39,096 nt of DNA, taken from the NCBI GenBank assembly GCA_023150895.1, contig JAKLJY010000078.1, positions 1-39,096 of the forward strand. Reading direction: 5' to 3'. Below are positions 1 through 6,813 of this stretch, piece after piece. Positions within the stretch are counted from its first letter, which is position 1. Every line of letters starts with the position of its first letter. The notes under the pieces are model-generated. The model saw only the letters and a list, made by a program, of their open reading frames with translations. It had not been told where the DNA came from and searched no databases. The position numbers and the translations under genes were made by a program. The DNA is from Myxococcota bacterium. Lineage in GTDB: Bacteria; Myxococcota_A; Bradymonadia; UBA7976; UBA1532.

Positions 1-1
1 C

Positions 2-232
2 CACGACCTGCTGACCCAGGCGCTCCGCCTGCCGGTGACCGCGCGAGCGGCGTTGGCCGCGTCCCTCATCGAAAGCCTGGAGACCGATCCCCCGGACGAA
101 GGTGTCGAGGTCGCTTGGCAGACCGAGGTCGAGCGGCGGTCGGCGGAGATGGACCGGGGGGAAGCGAAGACCATCCCGTGGTCCGACGTCCAGCGCATGA
201 TGATGGACGCGGGCCGTGGCCGTGCCGGTTGA
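2..232 (+). CDS. addiction-module antitoxin, 5' partial
   Basis: Antitoxin of the small 'putative addiction module component' family (Unstab_antitox type), which binds and neutralises a ParE/RelE-like toxin. The reading frame is open from base 2, and the family's N-terminal pattern (ALRLPVTARAALAASLIESL) is already under way there, so the true start lies left of the window. A GTG at 35 would cut off this conserved helix and is not favoured. The C-terminal half shows the typical acidic segment and the conserved GEAKTIPWSDV motif near the end. It overlaps the following toxin gene by 17 nt, the normal antitoxin-toxin coupling. The partner toxin is damaged, so this may be an orphan antitoxin. The family call is strong; activity is unknown. 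Confidence 0.8.
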   Translation, partial: HDLLTQALRLPVTARAALAASLIESLETDPPDEGVEVAWQTEVERRSAEMDRGEAKTIPWSDVQRMMMDAGRGRAG

Positions 233-578
233 TTCACGCGGCGTCGCGAGCGAGAGCGAGCCCGGCCGCGTTATCCAGCACCGGAGGCCGGCGGAATTCC
301 ACGAGGACGCCGCGGCAGAGGCGGTTGCCGCGGTCGCTTGGTACACGGAACGCAGCGCGGAGGCCGGCGACGCGTTCACGGCCGCGCTGAGCCACGCGGT
401 CCGTCACATCGAGGCCGCGCCGGGGCGGTGGCCCGTCGCTCACGCCGACGTCCGCCGCGTGCATCTCGCGCGATTCCCGTTCACCGTCTTCGACCGATCC
501 CACGACGAAGGGACGTAGGTTCTCGCCGTCGCCCACCAGCGCCGCGAGCCCGGATACTGGAAGGGGCATTCGTTCTGA
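216..578 (+). pseudogene. ParE/RelE-like toxin interrupted by an in-frame TAG
   Basis: Toxin of the ParE/RelE fold, paired with the antitoxin just upstream. From GTG 216 the frame gives about 100 residues with the family pattern: FHEDAAAEAVAAVAWY at the N-terminal helix, GRWPVAHADVRRVHLARFPF in the core, then VFDRSHDEGT. A TAG stops it at 516-518. Reading on in the same frame gives VLAVAHQRREPGYWKG and a natural TGA at 576-578. That stretch is exactly the family's conserved last strand and C-terminal tail (VLAVAHxRRxPxYW). The gene is therefore full length apart from one nonsense codon, which removes the last 19 residues. Loss of that Arg-rich tail should inactivate or weaken the toxin. A sequencing error or stop-codon readthrough cannot be excluded. 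Confidence 0.8.
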
Positions 579-659
579 GGCTCACGCACGAACCAGCCTC
601 GGAGTTCGGACCCGACACTCTCGGTCAACGCTGCGCGATCGCGGCCAGTCCGCGTCGTG

Positions 660-929
660 GCGGAAACGGATCGGCAACCCACATGGGTCTCATGCACGCG
701 GTGCTCGGGCTGGATACGCAGAAGACCCTGCCCACGCACCCCAAGGCCGGCGCTTCGCGAGAGGGGTTTGCCCTCGAGACCGCAATCGAGGTCCTCCGCG
801 CGACGCCCGATGAAGTGCTCTCCCGGGCGACCCATGCCGGCGCGGAGCTCGACGAGCGGATGGTGGTGCGGGCCGGCGAACGCCGTCGTGCCCTGACCCC
901 GGGCGTTCGGGCCATCCCGTTGGCCCCGA
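660..929 (+). pseudogene. remnant of a DUF4143-type ATPase (C-terminal part)
   Basis: In the frame containing ATG 683, the translation MGLMHAVLGLDTQKTLPTHP, continuing with KAGASREGFALETAIEVL and then THAGAELDERMVVRAGERR, follows the C-terminal domain of DUF4143 ATPases. The family hallmarks are RDSGLLHALLGL, HPxxGASWEGFxxE and THxGAELDLLLxxxGRR, all recognisable here. The AAA ATPase N-terminal part is absent, the stretch before 660 does not match, and the similarity fades after about 920 near ALTPGVRAI. So this is a decayed fragment, not a gene. It lies directly after the broken toxin, so 1-930 reads as a graveyard of accessory genes. The rest of 579-980 holds no other gene that I can see. 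Confidence 0.65.
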
Positions 930-968
930 GCGCTGACGCGGCGCCTGGCGTCGCAGCGTCGGCGGCGG

Positions 969-980
969 TAGTGTTCCTGT
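969..980 (+). promoter_or_regulatory. putative leaderless -10 element
   Basis: TAGTGT at 969-974 resembles a -10 hexamer and ends exactly 6 nt before the ATG at 981, with no Shine-Dalgarno sequence between them. No convincing -35 is visible 16-18 nt upstream. It is proposed because the same geometry recurs elsewhere in the window. Confidence 0.35.
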
Positions 981-2489
981 ATGGGCCGAGGTCGCATCAT
1001 CGGTGTCCGTCTTGCCCTGGTGCTCCTGCTTCACGGGGCCGCCGCGCTCCCTTGCCCGTCAGCGCGGGCCGAAACAGCCGATGCGACCGCCCTGCGGGCC
1101 GAGGCCGCGCGCGCCCAGGCCGTAGCACAGGCGGCGGACGCCGCGGTCACGGTGGCCGAGGCGGCGCTCCAGGAGGCTCGCCGCGCGTGGGACAGGGCGG
1201 CGGCCGAGGCGCTGCGGGTCACGCGGGCTGCGCGGGCCGAGGCCCACCGCGAGGGCCAGCGGTTGCCGGTGCTGCGACCTCCGAAAGACCCGGTAGCGTT
1301 CTGGGGAGCGCTGAAGGCGGCCGAAGACGAGGCGCGGCAGGTCGAGCAACGGGCACGGCGTCGGGCGGTGGAGCAGGTCAAGGGGTTACCCCCGGAGGCA
1401 CCCTGCCGAGATCGCCGACCGACCGTCCACATCATCGAGGACCCTTTCGCGGACGACCATGTCCCACCTCCCGCCACACCGGAGCTGACCGAGATCATCG
1501 TCCAGCCCGCGCCGGGCGAGTCCGCCGTCCGGCGGGCGGCGCGTGCGTCCGCGATGGCCGCGACCAAGGCGCTGGTGGCGGCCGAAGCGGCCCTCGAGCG
1601 GCGCCGAACGGAGGCCGGGGCGGCTCGCAAGGCCGCCCGGCAAGCGGCGGACGCTGCGGATTGGGCCGACGTCGAGGCTCTGTCGCGGTCGGCGGCGCCG
1701 GGCGTGGCCGTAACGGCCATCGAGGCCTATTTGGACAGCCACCGCGAGGCGCCACGCGACACCCCCCGCGCGCGCCTTCGCGAGCTCGGTGCGCTCCCGG
1801 ACCTGCGACCCCTCGCGGCGATCTTCGCGCCCGAGGAGCCGGATCTGGCAACCCGGACTGCGCCCCGCGCTGCCCCCTCGACATCCGATCGGCAGAGCGC
1901 CGACGATCCGGCGGCGCCCGACCACCTGGACGCCCTCGCCCGTGAGACGCTGGCCTGGACCGCGGTGGCGTTCGAGCGCACGGGCCCCGCGCGGGAGCCG
2001 GCGCTGCGGCACGCGCTCGCCCTGGCCTCGCGGTATGACGACGCCCGCCCGCTGCATCCGGCCGCCGCCGACGTGCTGAACGCCCGGATTCGGCTCGAGT
2101 CGGCCCTGGGAAACGGCCGCCGCGTCATCCCCTTCACGGCGCGGCTCGTGCGCGATTTCCCACAGTCCGTTCACGCGCGGGCCCGGCTTTACGAGGCGTT
2201 GTCCGCCTTGCTGGCGGCGGGCGATGACGCGCCCGCCGCGGAATTGGCCCAGCTCTCGGTCTCACGCAGGGTCGTCGAGACGAGGCTGGATCGCGCGCGG
2301 GCGCTGCTCGTCCTGGGATACACGCGCTGGTCGGTGGACGGGCGCTCCGACCGCGTTCGCCAGGATCTCGAGGCGGCGCTGCGCGCGTTGGGGCTGACGG
2401 ACGCGCGGCGGGGGCGCGAATCGGCGCAGGTCGAGGCGGTCGCGGCGCTGGCTCGCCAGGGCCTCGAACGCTTGGATGCGCTGCGGTAA
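981..2489 (+). CDS. secreted Ala/Arg-rich coiled-coil protein of unknown function
   Basis: Not recognised. The 502-residue product begins with basic residues, a hydrophobic stretch (VRLALVLLLHGAAA) and an Ala-x-Ala-like cleavage site near residue 30, so it is probably exported by Sec. Residues about 32-110 and 185-235 are Ala/Arg/Glu-rich with heptad-like spacing and should form helical coiled coils. Between them is a Pro/acidic segment. The last 180 residues are helical (ALRHALALASRYDDARPL, DRARALLVLGYTRWSVDG) and resemble degenerate tetratricopeptide-like helices. A periplasmic scaffold or envelope-associated role would fit but is inference. The ATG at 981 is chosen because it opens the signal peptide and follows a -10-like hexamer. 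It converges on the small HTH gene downstream. Confidence 0.7.
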   Translation: MGRGRIIGVRLALVLLLHGAAALPCPSARAETADATALRAEAARAQAVAQAADAAVTVAEAALQEARRAWDRAAAEALRVTRAARAEAHREGQRLPVLRPPKDPVAFWGALKAAEDEARQVEQRARRRAVEQVKGLPPEAPCRDRRPTVHIIEDPFADDHVPPPATPELTEIIVQPAPGESAVRRAARASAMAATKALVAAEAALERRRTEAGAARKAARQAADAADWADVEALSRSAAPGVAVTAIEAYLDSHREAPRDTPRARLRELGALPDLRPLAAIFAPEEPDLATRTAPRAAPSTSDRQSADDPAAPDHLDALARETLAWTAVAFERTGPAREPALRHALALASRYDDARPLHPAAADVLNARIRLESALGNGRRVIPFTARLVRDFPQSVHARARLYEALSALLAAGDDAPAAELAQLSVSRRVVETRLDRARALLVLGYTRWSVDGRSDRVRQDLEAALRALGLTDARRGRESAQVEAVAALARQGLERLDALR

Positions 2490-2535
2490 GGCGGGACCCG
2501 CCGGATGAACCGCCCGCCCGCCGATCCGTCCGCCC

Positions 2536-2721
2536 TCAGCCGAGGGCGGCCTTGATCTGTTCGACCTGCGCCGGGCCGTAGTAGTTGCAGACGCCCTTCT
2601 TGGCGACGGGTTCGAGGTTCAGGCCGGCGATGGCCTTCTTGACCTTGGCCTCGGAGACGCCGAGGGTCTTGGCGATGGCGCCGGCGGTGAACTGGCTGGG
2701 GGCTTCGGTGGCGGTCGACAT
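2536..2721 (-). CDS. small helix-turn-helix protein
   Basis: A 61-residue protein that is essentially one winged-helix or MerR-like HTH. GAIAKTLGVSEAKVKKAIAG forms the recognition helix-turn-helix, and KKGVCNYYGPAQVEQIKAAL forms a short wing and last helix. It has no sensor or signal peptide. The start at 2721 is preferred over an upstream in-frame codon because GGAG lies 6-7 nt before it and the upstream extension is Pro/Arg-rich non-protein-like sequence. It sits 98 nt downstream of the cystathionine beta-synthase-like gene on the same strand and could be co-transcribed. Likely a DNA-binding or DNA-architectural protein; the target is unknown. The lone Cys within a YY context has no known meaning. 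Confidence 0.7.
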   Translation of the reverse strand: MSTATEAPSQFTAGAIAKTLGVSEAKVKKAIAGLNLEPVAKKGVCNYYGPAQVEQIKAALG

Positions 2722-2819
2722 GGGCGCTCCGGGCAGTGGTCTGGACGTGCGCCGGAGCGTGGGGTGCGGCCCGTGGGGCGGCAAGGGGGTAGGATGTGAC
2801 GCCCGTCAAGCCGCCCGCG

Positions 2820-4211
2820 TCACCCGACGCGGCGCCGCAGGTGCTGCAACAGATCCATGCGTGTGATGAGACCCTGGAACCGGCCACCGTCGACGACGAG
2901 CGCCACCATGCCGGCGTCGAAGATGGGCAGAAGCGTCTCGACCGGCGCATCGGGGGGGACGACGCGAAGGTCCGTCGCCATGATGCCCGCCACGGGGCGC
3001 GCGAACACACCGCGGTCGCGGTGGGCGGCGAGCAAAACATCCGACTCGTCGACGAGGCCGACGATGACATCGCCCGACAGTACCGGGAGCTGGCTGACGT
3101 CGTGCGCCTTCATCAGACGCAGCGCGCGCTCGACGGTGTCGTCCGGTGCGACCGAGACGAGCGTCCGGCGGCGGGTCTCGGCGCTCGCGGCCGGGTGGTG
3201 CGGGCGGGCGATGAGATCGCGCAGATCGCCGTGCGAGGTCCGGGGCAGGAAGCCCTGGTCGCGCATCCACTGCTCGTCGAAGACCTTGGTGAGGTACTTG
3301 GCGCCGCTGTCGCACGCGATGGTCACGACCCGTTTGGGCGAGGTCTGTTCGCGACAGTAGCGCAGGGCCGCGCCGAGCAGCACGCCGGTGGACGAGCCGG
3401 CGAGGATGCCCTCGCGGGTCAGGAGCTCGCGCACGGTGCGCAGCGCCTCGCCGTCGGAGACCGTGTAGGCCGAGCGGACCCGCGAGATGTCGAGCAGCGG
3501 CGGGATGAAGTCCTCGCCGACGCCCTCGACCACCCAACTGCCGGCGGCGCCGTGGCGACCCGTGCGCACGTACTCGGCGACGATGGAGCCCTCCGGATCG
3601 GCGAGGACCATCTCGAGGTCGGGCTGCACGCGACCGAGGAACCGCGACAGGCCGGTGAGCGTGCCGCCGGAGCCGACGCCGACGACCACGGCGTCGATGC
3701 GACCGCCGGTCTGCGCCCAGATCTCCGGGCCCGTCGTGCGCTCGTGCGCGAGCGGGTTGGCCGGATTCTCGAACTGATTGACGAAGTACCCCCCGCAGTC
3801 CTCGGCGATGGACTGCGCGAGGTCCTGGTAGTAGGCGGGGTGACCCTTGCCCACGTCCGACCGCGTGAGCTCGACCTCGGCGCCGAGCGCGCGCAGGTGA
3901 ACGATCTTCTCGCGGCTCATCTTGTCCGGCACGACGAGGATGAGCCGATAGCCCTTGCGCGCGGCCACGAGCGCCAGACCGAGGCCCGTGTTTCCCGCGG
4001 TGGCTTCGACGAGCGTGTCTCCGGGGCGCAGGCGCCCCTCCGCCTCGGCGGCGGTGATCATCGAGAGGCCGACGCGGTCTTTGATCGAGCCGCCCGGGTT
4101 CTGGCTCTCGAGCTTCAGAAAGAGCTCGCAGGGGCCCGTGTCGAAGCGGGTCAGCTGCACCATCGGGGTCTGCCCGATGAGGGCGAGGGGGTCGGCGGTG
4201 GTCGTCGGCAT
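2820..4211 (-). CDS. cystathionine beta-synthase / cysteine synthase with C-terminal CBS pair
   Basis: PLP-dependent fold-type II enzyme of 463 residues that joins serine (or O-acetylserine) with homocysteine or sulfide, in transsulfuration or cysteine synthesis. The PLP lysine is K44 in NPGGSIKDR. The substrate loop is EATAGNTGLG, and the PLP-phosphate glycine loop is GVGSGGTLTG. After the catalytic domain (about 1-320), residues about 345-460 form two CBS motifs (TLVSVAPDDTVERALRLMKA and ATDLRVVPPDAPVETLLPI), the layout of bacterial cystathionine beta-synthases with a regulatory Bateman module. There is no N-terminal heme domain. The ATG at 4211 follows GGAGG with 6-nt spacing; that SD lies within the last codons of the upstream HTH gene, whose stop is only 1 nt away, so the two are coupled. 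Cystathionine versus cysteine formation cannot be decided from sequence. Confidence 0.92.
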   Translation of the reverse strand: MPTTTADPLALIGQTPMVQLTRFDTGPCELFLKLESQNPGGSIKDRVGLSMITAAEAEGRLRPGDTLVEATAGNTGLGLALVAARKGYRLILVVPDKMSREKIVHLRALGAEVELTRSDVGKGHPAYYQDLAQSIAEDCGGYFVNQFENPANPLAHERTTGPEIWAQTGGRIDAVVVGVGSGGTLTGLSRFLGRVQPDLEMVLADPEGSIVAEYVRTGRHGAAGSWVVEGVGEDFIPPLLDISRVRSAYTVSDGEALRTVRELLTREGILAGSSTGVLLGAALRYCREQTSPKRVVTIACDSGAKYLTKVFDEQWMRDQGFLPRTSHGDLRDLIARPHHPAASAETRRRTLVSVAPDDTVERALRLMKAHDVSQLPVLSGDVIVGLVDESDVLLAAHRDRGVFARPVAGIMATDLRVVPPDAPVETLLPIFDAGMVALVVDGGRFQGLITRMDLLQHLRRRVG

Positions 4212-4212
4212 G

Positions 4213-4602
4213 TCATTCCTCCCGGAAGCGCGCCCAGTCGAGGCCGAGCTTGCGCATCCGCGCGCGAAGGGTATGCGGATTGATGCCCAACGCCGCCGCC
4301 GCGCCGCGCGGTCCCTCGATGCGGCCGTGCGTGCGTCGCAGCGCGACCTCGATGGCCTCGCGATTGGCAAAGGCCAGCGTGACCGTGTCCATCGGGCGGA
4401 CGGAGCGGGGCGCGGGCGGGCCGCTGACGCCGGGGACCGACGCGGGGGCCGGCGGCGGCGTCGATCCGGTCGCGGGCGTGCTTTCGTTCGAACAGCCCGT
4501 GGCCCCGAACGCGACGGCGACGGCGAAGACCAGGCCGACGAGACCGAGCATGGCGCGCTCTGTTTTGAAAACCGACGAAGAGTTCTGAAAAGTAGAAGTC
4601 AT
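4213..4602 (-). CDS. lipobox protein ending in a Fis-type helix-turn-helix
   Basis: A 129-residue protein joining two parts that do not normally go together. Residues 1-40 look like a lipoprotein signal: basic KTER, a hydrophobic run (LGLVGLVFAVAVAF) and lipobox ATGC with Cys37. A Ser/Pro/Thr-rich linker follows (to about 70). Residues 78-129 are a Fis/HTH_8 domain: NREAIEVALRRTHGRIEGPR, then AAAALGINPHTLRARMRKLG, as found at the C-terminus of sigma54 activators. If exported, a DNA-binding domain would lie outside the cytoplasm. Alternative starts are M18 (4551), which loses the basic n-region, and M71 (4392), which gives a soluble 59-residue HTH; neither has a clear SD. The first 17 codons are unusually AT-rich. 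It is coupled to the CBS gene and faces an operator-like array. Confidence 0.65.
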   Translation of the reverse strand: MTSTFQNSSSVFKTERAMLGLVGLVFAVAVAFGATGCSNESTPATGSTPPPAPASVPGVSGPPAPRSVRPMDTVTLAFANREAIEVALRRTHGRIEGPRGAAAALGINPHTLRARMRKLGLDWARFREE

Positions 4603-4679
4603 GTGCGGCCCCGTAAGCACGAGACGTGCCACAGGGCGTCTACCCGCACGGCCCGGGGGTCCGCGCGCGTTTGCCGCGA

Positions 4680-4739
4680 CGACCCGTGAAATCTCACGGC
4701 CGACCCGCGAAAGGTCACGGGCCGCCGTCACGGTGTGAC
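4680..4739. promoter_or_regulatory. tandem operator-like array with TCACGG motifs
   Basis: Two 20-bp direct repeats, 4680-4699 and 4701-4720, match at 17 of 20 positions and are spaced 21 bp apart, two DNA turns. Each carries CCCGyGA facing TCACGG. In the first, the arms CCGTGA and TCACGG form a perfect palindrome (4684-4699). A third TCACGG at 4728-4733 sits in another palindrome, GTCAC-ggt-GTGAC (4727-4739). They lie in the divergent space between the lipobox-HTH gene and the CotH lipoprotein. I infer a binding site for a dimeric regulator, perhaps the adjacent HTH protein. Confidence 0.5.
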
Positions 4740-4791
4740 CGCTCCCCGAATCCCGCCCTCGCCGCCCTCGAATCTCCGCGGGCCTCCCCGG

Positions 4792-4803
4792 TATCATGGC
4801 CGG
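4792..4803 (+). promoter_or_regulatory. putative leaderless -10 for the CotH lipoprotein
   Basis: TATCAT (4792-4797) is a good -10 hexamer that ends 6 nt before the ATG at 4804. No SD is possible in that space. The -35 region is weak (TCGAAT near 4768). The position implies a leaderless transcript. Confidence 0.45.
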
Positions 4804-6219
4804 ATGTTGCGCCACACGCTCACCTTCGGTTGCCTGCTTTCCTCCGGCGGTGTTCTCGCCGCCTGCACCGCCGACGAGCCCGCCGCCGGGTCGTCGGACG
4901 CCGGGGCCGGGGGGCGCGGTGGCGGTGGCGGCGCCGACGGAACCGACGCCGCGGTCGACGCGCCGACGCCGTTCCCCGCCGACCGCCTGGTCGAGGTCGA
5001 GCTCACCCTGCCCGCGGACGACTGGGCGGCCCTCGTCGCCGATCCGTCGCCCGATCGCGAGTACCTCGCGCAGGTCGTCTGGGACGGCGTCGCGCTGGCG
5101 GACGTCTCCCTGCGCACGAAGGGGGCGCAGGCCGTTTTCACGCTGGCCGCCGCGGGCAGTGAGCGCTTCAGCTTCAAGCTGGATCTGAACGACACGGTCG
5201 ACGAGCAGACGCTCCACGGCCGCAAGAAGCTCAACCTGCACCACGAGTTCCGCGATCCGACGCACCTGCGCGAGGTGCTGGCGCACGAACTCTTCGACGC
5301 GCTGGGCCTGACGACGCCCGCGGCGGCCCTGGCGCACGTGCGCATGAACGGGGTCTCGCTGGGCATCTACACGGCCGTCGAGGAGGTCGACGGCGCCTTC
5401 CTCGATGCCCGCTTCGCCGACGACGAGGGCACGTTGTATCAGCTCGACGCGCCCGCCGGGTCCCTCGCACGTTCGACGACCGAGCCGCCGACGTACCCGG
5501 GGCTCGACGTCGAGCGGGGCGAGCCGGCGTCGCCTGCGCCTGCGGACTTCCTGGCGCTGGTGGAGGCGCTGGACGAGCCGTCGCCATCGCCGGACGTGGT
5601 CGAGGCGGTGCTCGATCTGGACGCGGCGCTGCGTTTTCTGGCCGCGCAGGCGGCGCTCGTGCACCTCGACGGCTACCTCGGCGAGGACGCCGGTGGCTTC
5701 TTCCTCTACGGGCAGGCGGGGGTCTTCACGCCCATCCCCTGGGGCCTGGGGGAGGCCTTTGCCCTGGAGGCCTGCGCGTGTGCGGCGCCGGCGCTGGTCG
5801 ACCTGCCCGCCTTTGCGCCGACGTGCGGCCCCGTGGCGGAACGTCCGCTGGTCGCGGCGCTGCTGTCCGAGCCGACGTGGCGCGAGCGGTATCTGCACCA
5901 CCTCGCGTTCGCCGCCGAGCGCCTGGCCGCGCTCTCGCCGCGGATCGAGGCGCTCGCCGCGCGCATCCGCCCGGTGGTCGAGGCCGATACGGGGGCGTGG
6001 TATGCGCCCGCGGACTTCGAGTGGGCGCTGACGGAGGATCTGACCCGCCCCGACGCGCCGGAGGACCCGCCGATTCCGGGCCTCGCGCGCTTCGTGGCGG
6101 CCCGGACCGAGAGCCTGCGGTCACAGCTCGGCGTCGCGACGTACCCGGCCCCCGAGGCCTTTGCGGGGGCCTGCCCGGAGGCCCCGAACGACCCGGACGA
6201 CCCGGACGCCGACGACTGA
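4804..6219 (+). CDS. CotH-kinase family lipoprotein
   Basis: A 471-residue predicted lipoprotein: signal with lipobox LAAC (Cys21), then a Gly/Asp/Ala linker (residues 28-55), then a CotH kinase domain. Diagnostic stretches are VEVELTLPADDWAALVADP, the strand LADVSLRTKGAQAVF, the KKLNLHHEFRDPTHLREVLA motif and VRMNGVSLGIYTAVEEVDGAFL, all typical of this family. CotH proteins are atypical protein kinases first known from spore coats; many bacterial members are secreted lipoproteins of unknown substrate. The later DLDAALRFLAAQAALVHLDG and EDAGGFFLYGQAGVFTPIPW segments match the family's C-terminal lobe. The ATG at 4804 is chosen because it opens the signal peptide; the upstream extension is Pro-rich. 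It converges on the DUF2914 gene with an 11-nt gap. Confidence 0.88.
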   Translation: MLRHTLTFGCLLSSGGVLAACTADEPAAGSSDAGAGGRGGGGGADGTDAAVDAPTPFPADRLVEVELTLPADDWAALVADPSPDREYLAQVVWDGVALADVSLRTKGAQAVFTLAAAGSERFSFKLDLNDTVDEQTLHGRKKLNLHHEFRDPTHLREVLAHELFDALGLTTPAAALAHVRMNGVSLGIYTAVEEVDGAFLDARFADDEGTLYQLDAPAGSLARSTTEPPTYPGLDVERGEPASPAPADFLALVEALDEPSPSPDVVEAVLDLDAALRFLAAQAALVHLDGYLGEDAGGFFLYGQAGVFTPIPWGLGEAFALEACACAAPALVDLPAFAPTCGPVAERPLVAALLSEPTWRERYLHHLAFAAERLAALSPRIEALAARIRPVVEADTGAWYAPADFEWALTEDLTRPDAPEDPPIPGLARFVAARTESLRSQLGVATYPAPEAFAGACPEAPNDPDDPDADD

Positions 6220-6230
6220 GACGTCCCCGC

Positions 6231-6680
6231 TCAGCGCGCCGCGACGGGCGCGTCGATCTCGAAGCGGGTCGAGGCCAGCTCGGTGCCGTCGGGCGCGTGC
6301 GTCGTGACCGTCCACGTCCCCGCGTCCTTCGCCCCGATGCGGCGGCGCGACCAGGTGCGCCAGCTCTTCGAACTGCCGACCGTCAGGCGGGCGGTGAAGC
6401 GCACCTTGCCGTCGTGCGTCCAGCGCTGCTCGACGGTGGTCTGGGGGCCGTCGTTGCGCAGGTCGACGAAGGCCACGACCTGCCCCACGTCGGCGGCGAA
6501 TCGTTCGGCCGCGCCCTCGGGGCGGCGCTCCGCGATGGCGCGGGCGGCGGCGGTCTGGTTCACCCGCAGGGCGGCCTCGGCGGGCTCGGTGGCCAGCGCC
6601 TGCGCGCCGGTCAGGCAAACGGTCGAGACGGCGAGGGTCAGGGCGAGGGAGAGGGAAGCGAAGGAGAAGCGACGAGCCAT
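6231..6680 (-). CDS. secreted DUF2914 protein
   Basis: A 149-residue exported protein: Sec signal MARRFSFASLSLALTLAVST with cleavage near AQALA, then a single DUF2914 domain. The family hallmarks are present: an N-terminal strand ending ERRPEGAAERFAADVGQVVA, then FVDLRNDGPQTTVEQRWTHDG, then VGSSKSWRTWSRRRIGAKDAGTW, and a final strand LASTRFEI. DUF2914 proteins are small beta-sandwich envelope proteins of unknown function, common in Myxococcota and related groups. The ATG at 6680 is preferred because AAGGT precedes it by 8 nt and the long upstream extension lacks protein-like features. It lies downstream of HtpX on the same strand, separated by 133 nt with two stem-loops. Confidence 0.85.
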   Translation of the reverse strand: MARRFSFASLSLALTLAVSTVCLTGAQALATEPAEAALRVNQTAAARAIAERRPEGAAERFAADVGQVVAFVDLRNDGPQTTVEQRWTHDGKVRFTARLTVGSSKSWRTWSRRRIGAKDAGTWTVTTHAPDGTELASTRFEIDAPVAAR

Positions 6681-6734
6681 GGTGTGGACCTTTCGTTGGG
6701 TGGCTGCCCGGGTCCAATTGCAGGGCTCGTGCCG

Positions 6735-6796
6735 GGCCGTTTTCGGGTGGGAACGGCCGGTTTTCAGCGAATGCATGCTGCTCTGAAGAGCATGCA
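6735..6796. repeat. two stem-loops between HtpX and DUF2914 genes
   Basis: TGCATGCT (6772-6779) pairs with AGCATGCA (6789-6796) across a 9-nt loop, and GGCCGTT (6735-6741) pairs with AACGGCC (6752-6758) across a 10-nt loop. Both lie just after the HtpX stop on the minus strand. Neither has a T-run following on that strand, so they may be mRNA-end protectors or weak terminators rather than canonical intrinsic terminators. Confidence 0.45.
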
Positions 6797-6813
6797 CCGC
6801 CGAAACGATAGCA

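Noticed and set aside
338-1945. 535-residue plus-strand frame covering the DUF4143 remnant and the 981 gene
   Set aside because: Only 660-929 has family similarity; the rest is a shadow of the secreted protein gene in another frame.
4213-5901. 562-residue extension of the lipobox-HTH frame to the left of 4602 on the minus strand
   Set aside because: The extension is Arg/Gln-rich shadow sequence opposite the CotH gene, with no signal or domain.
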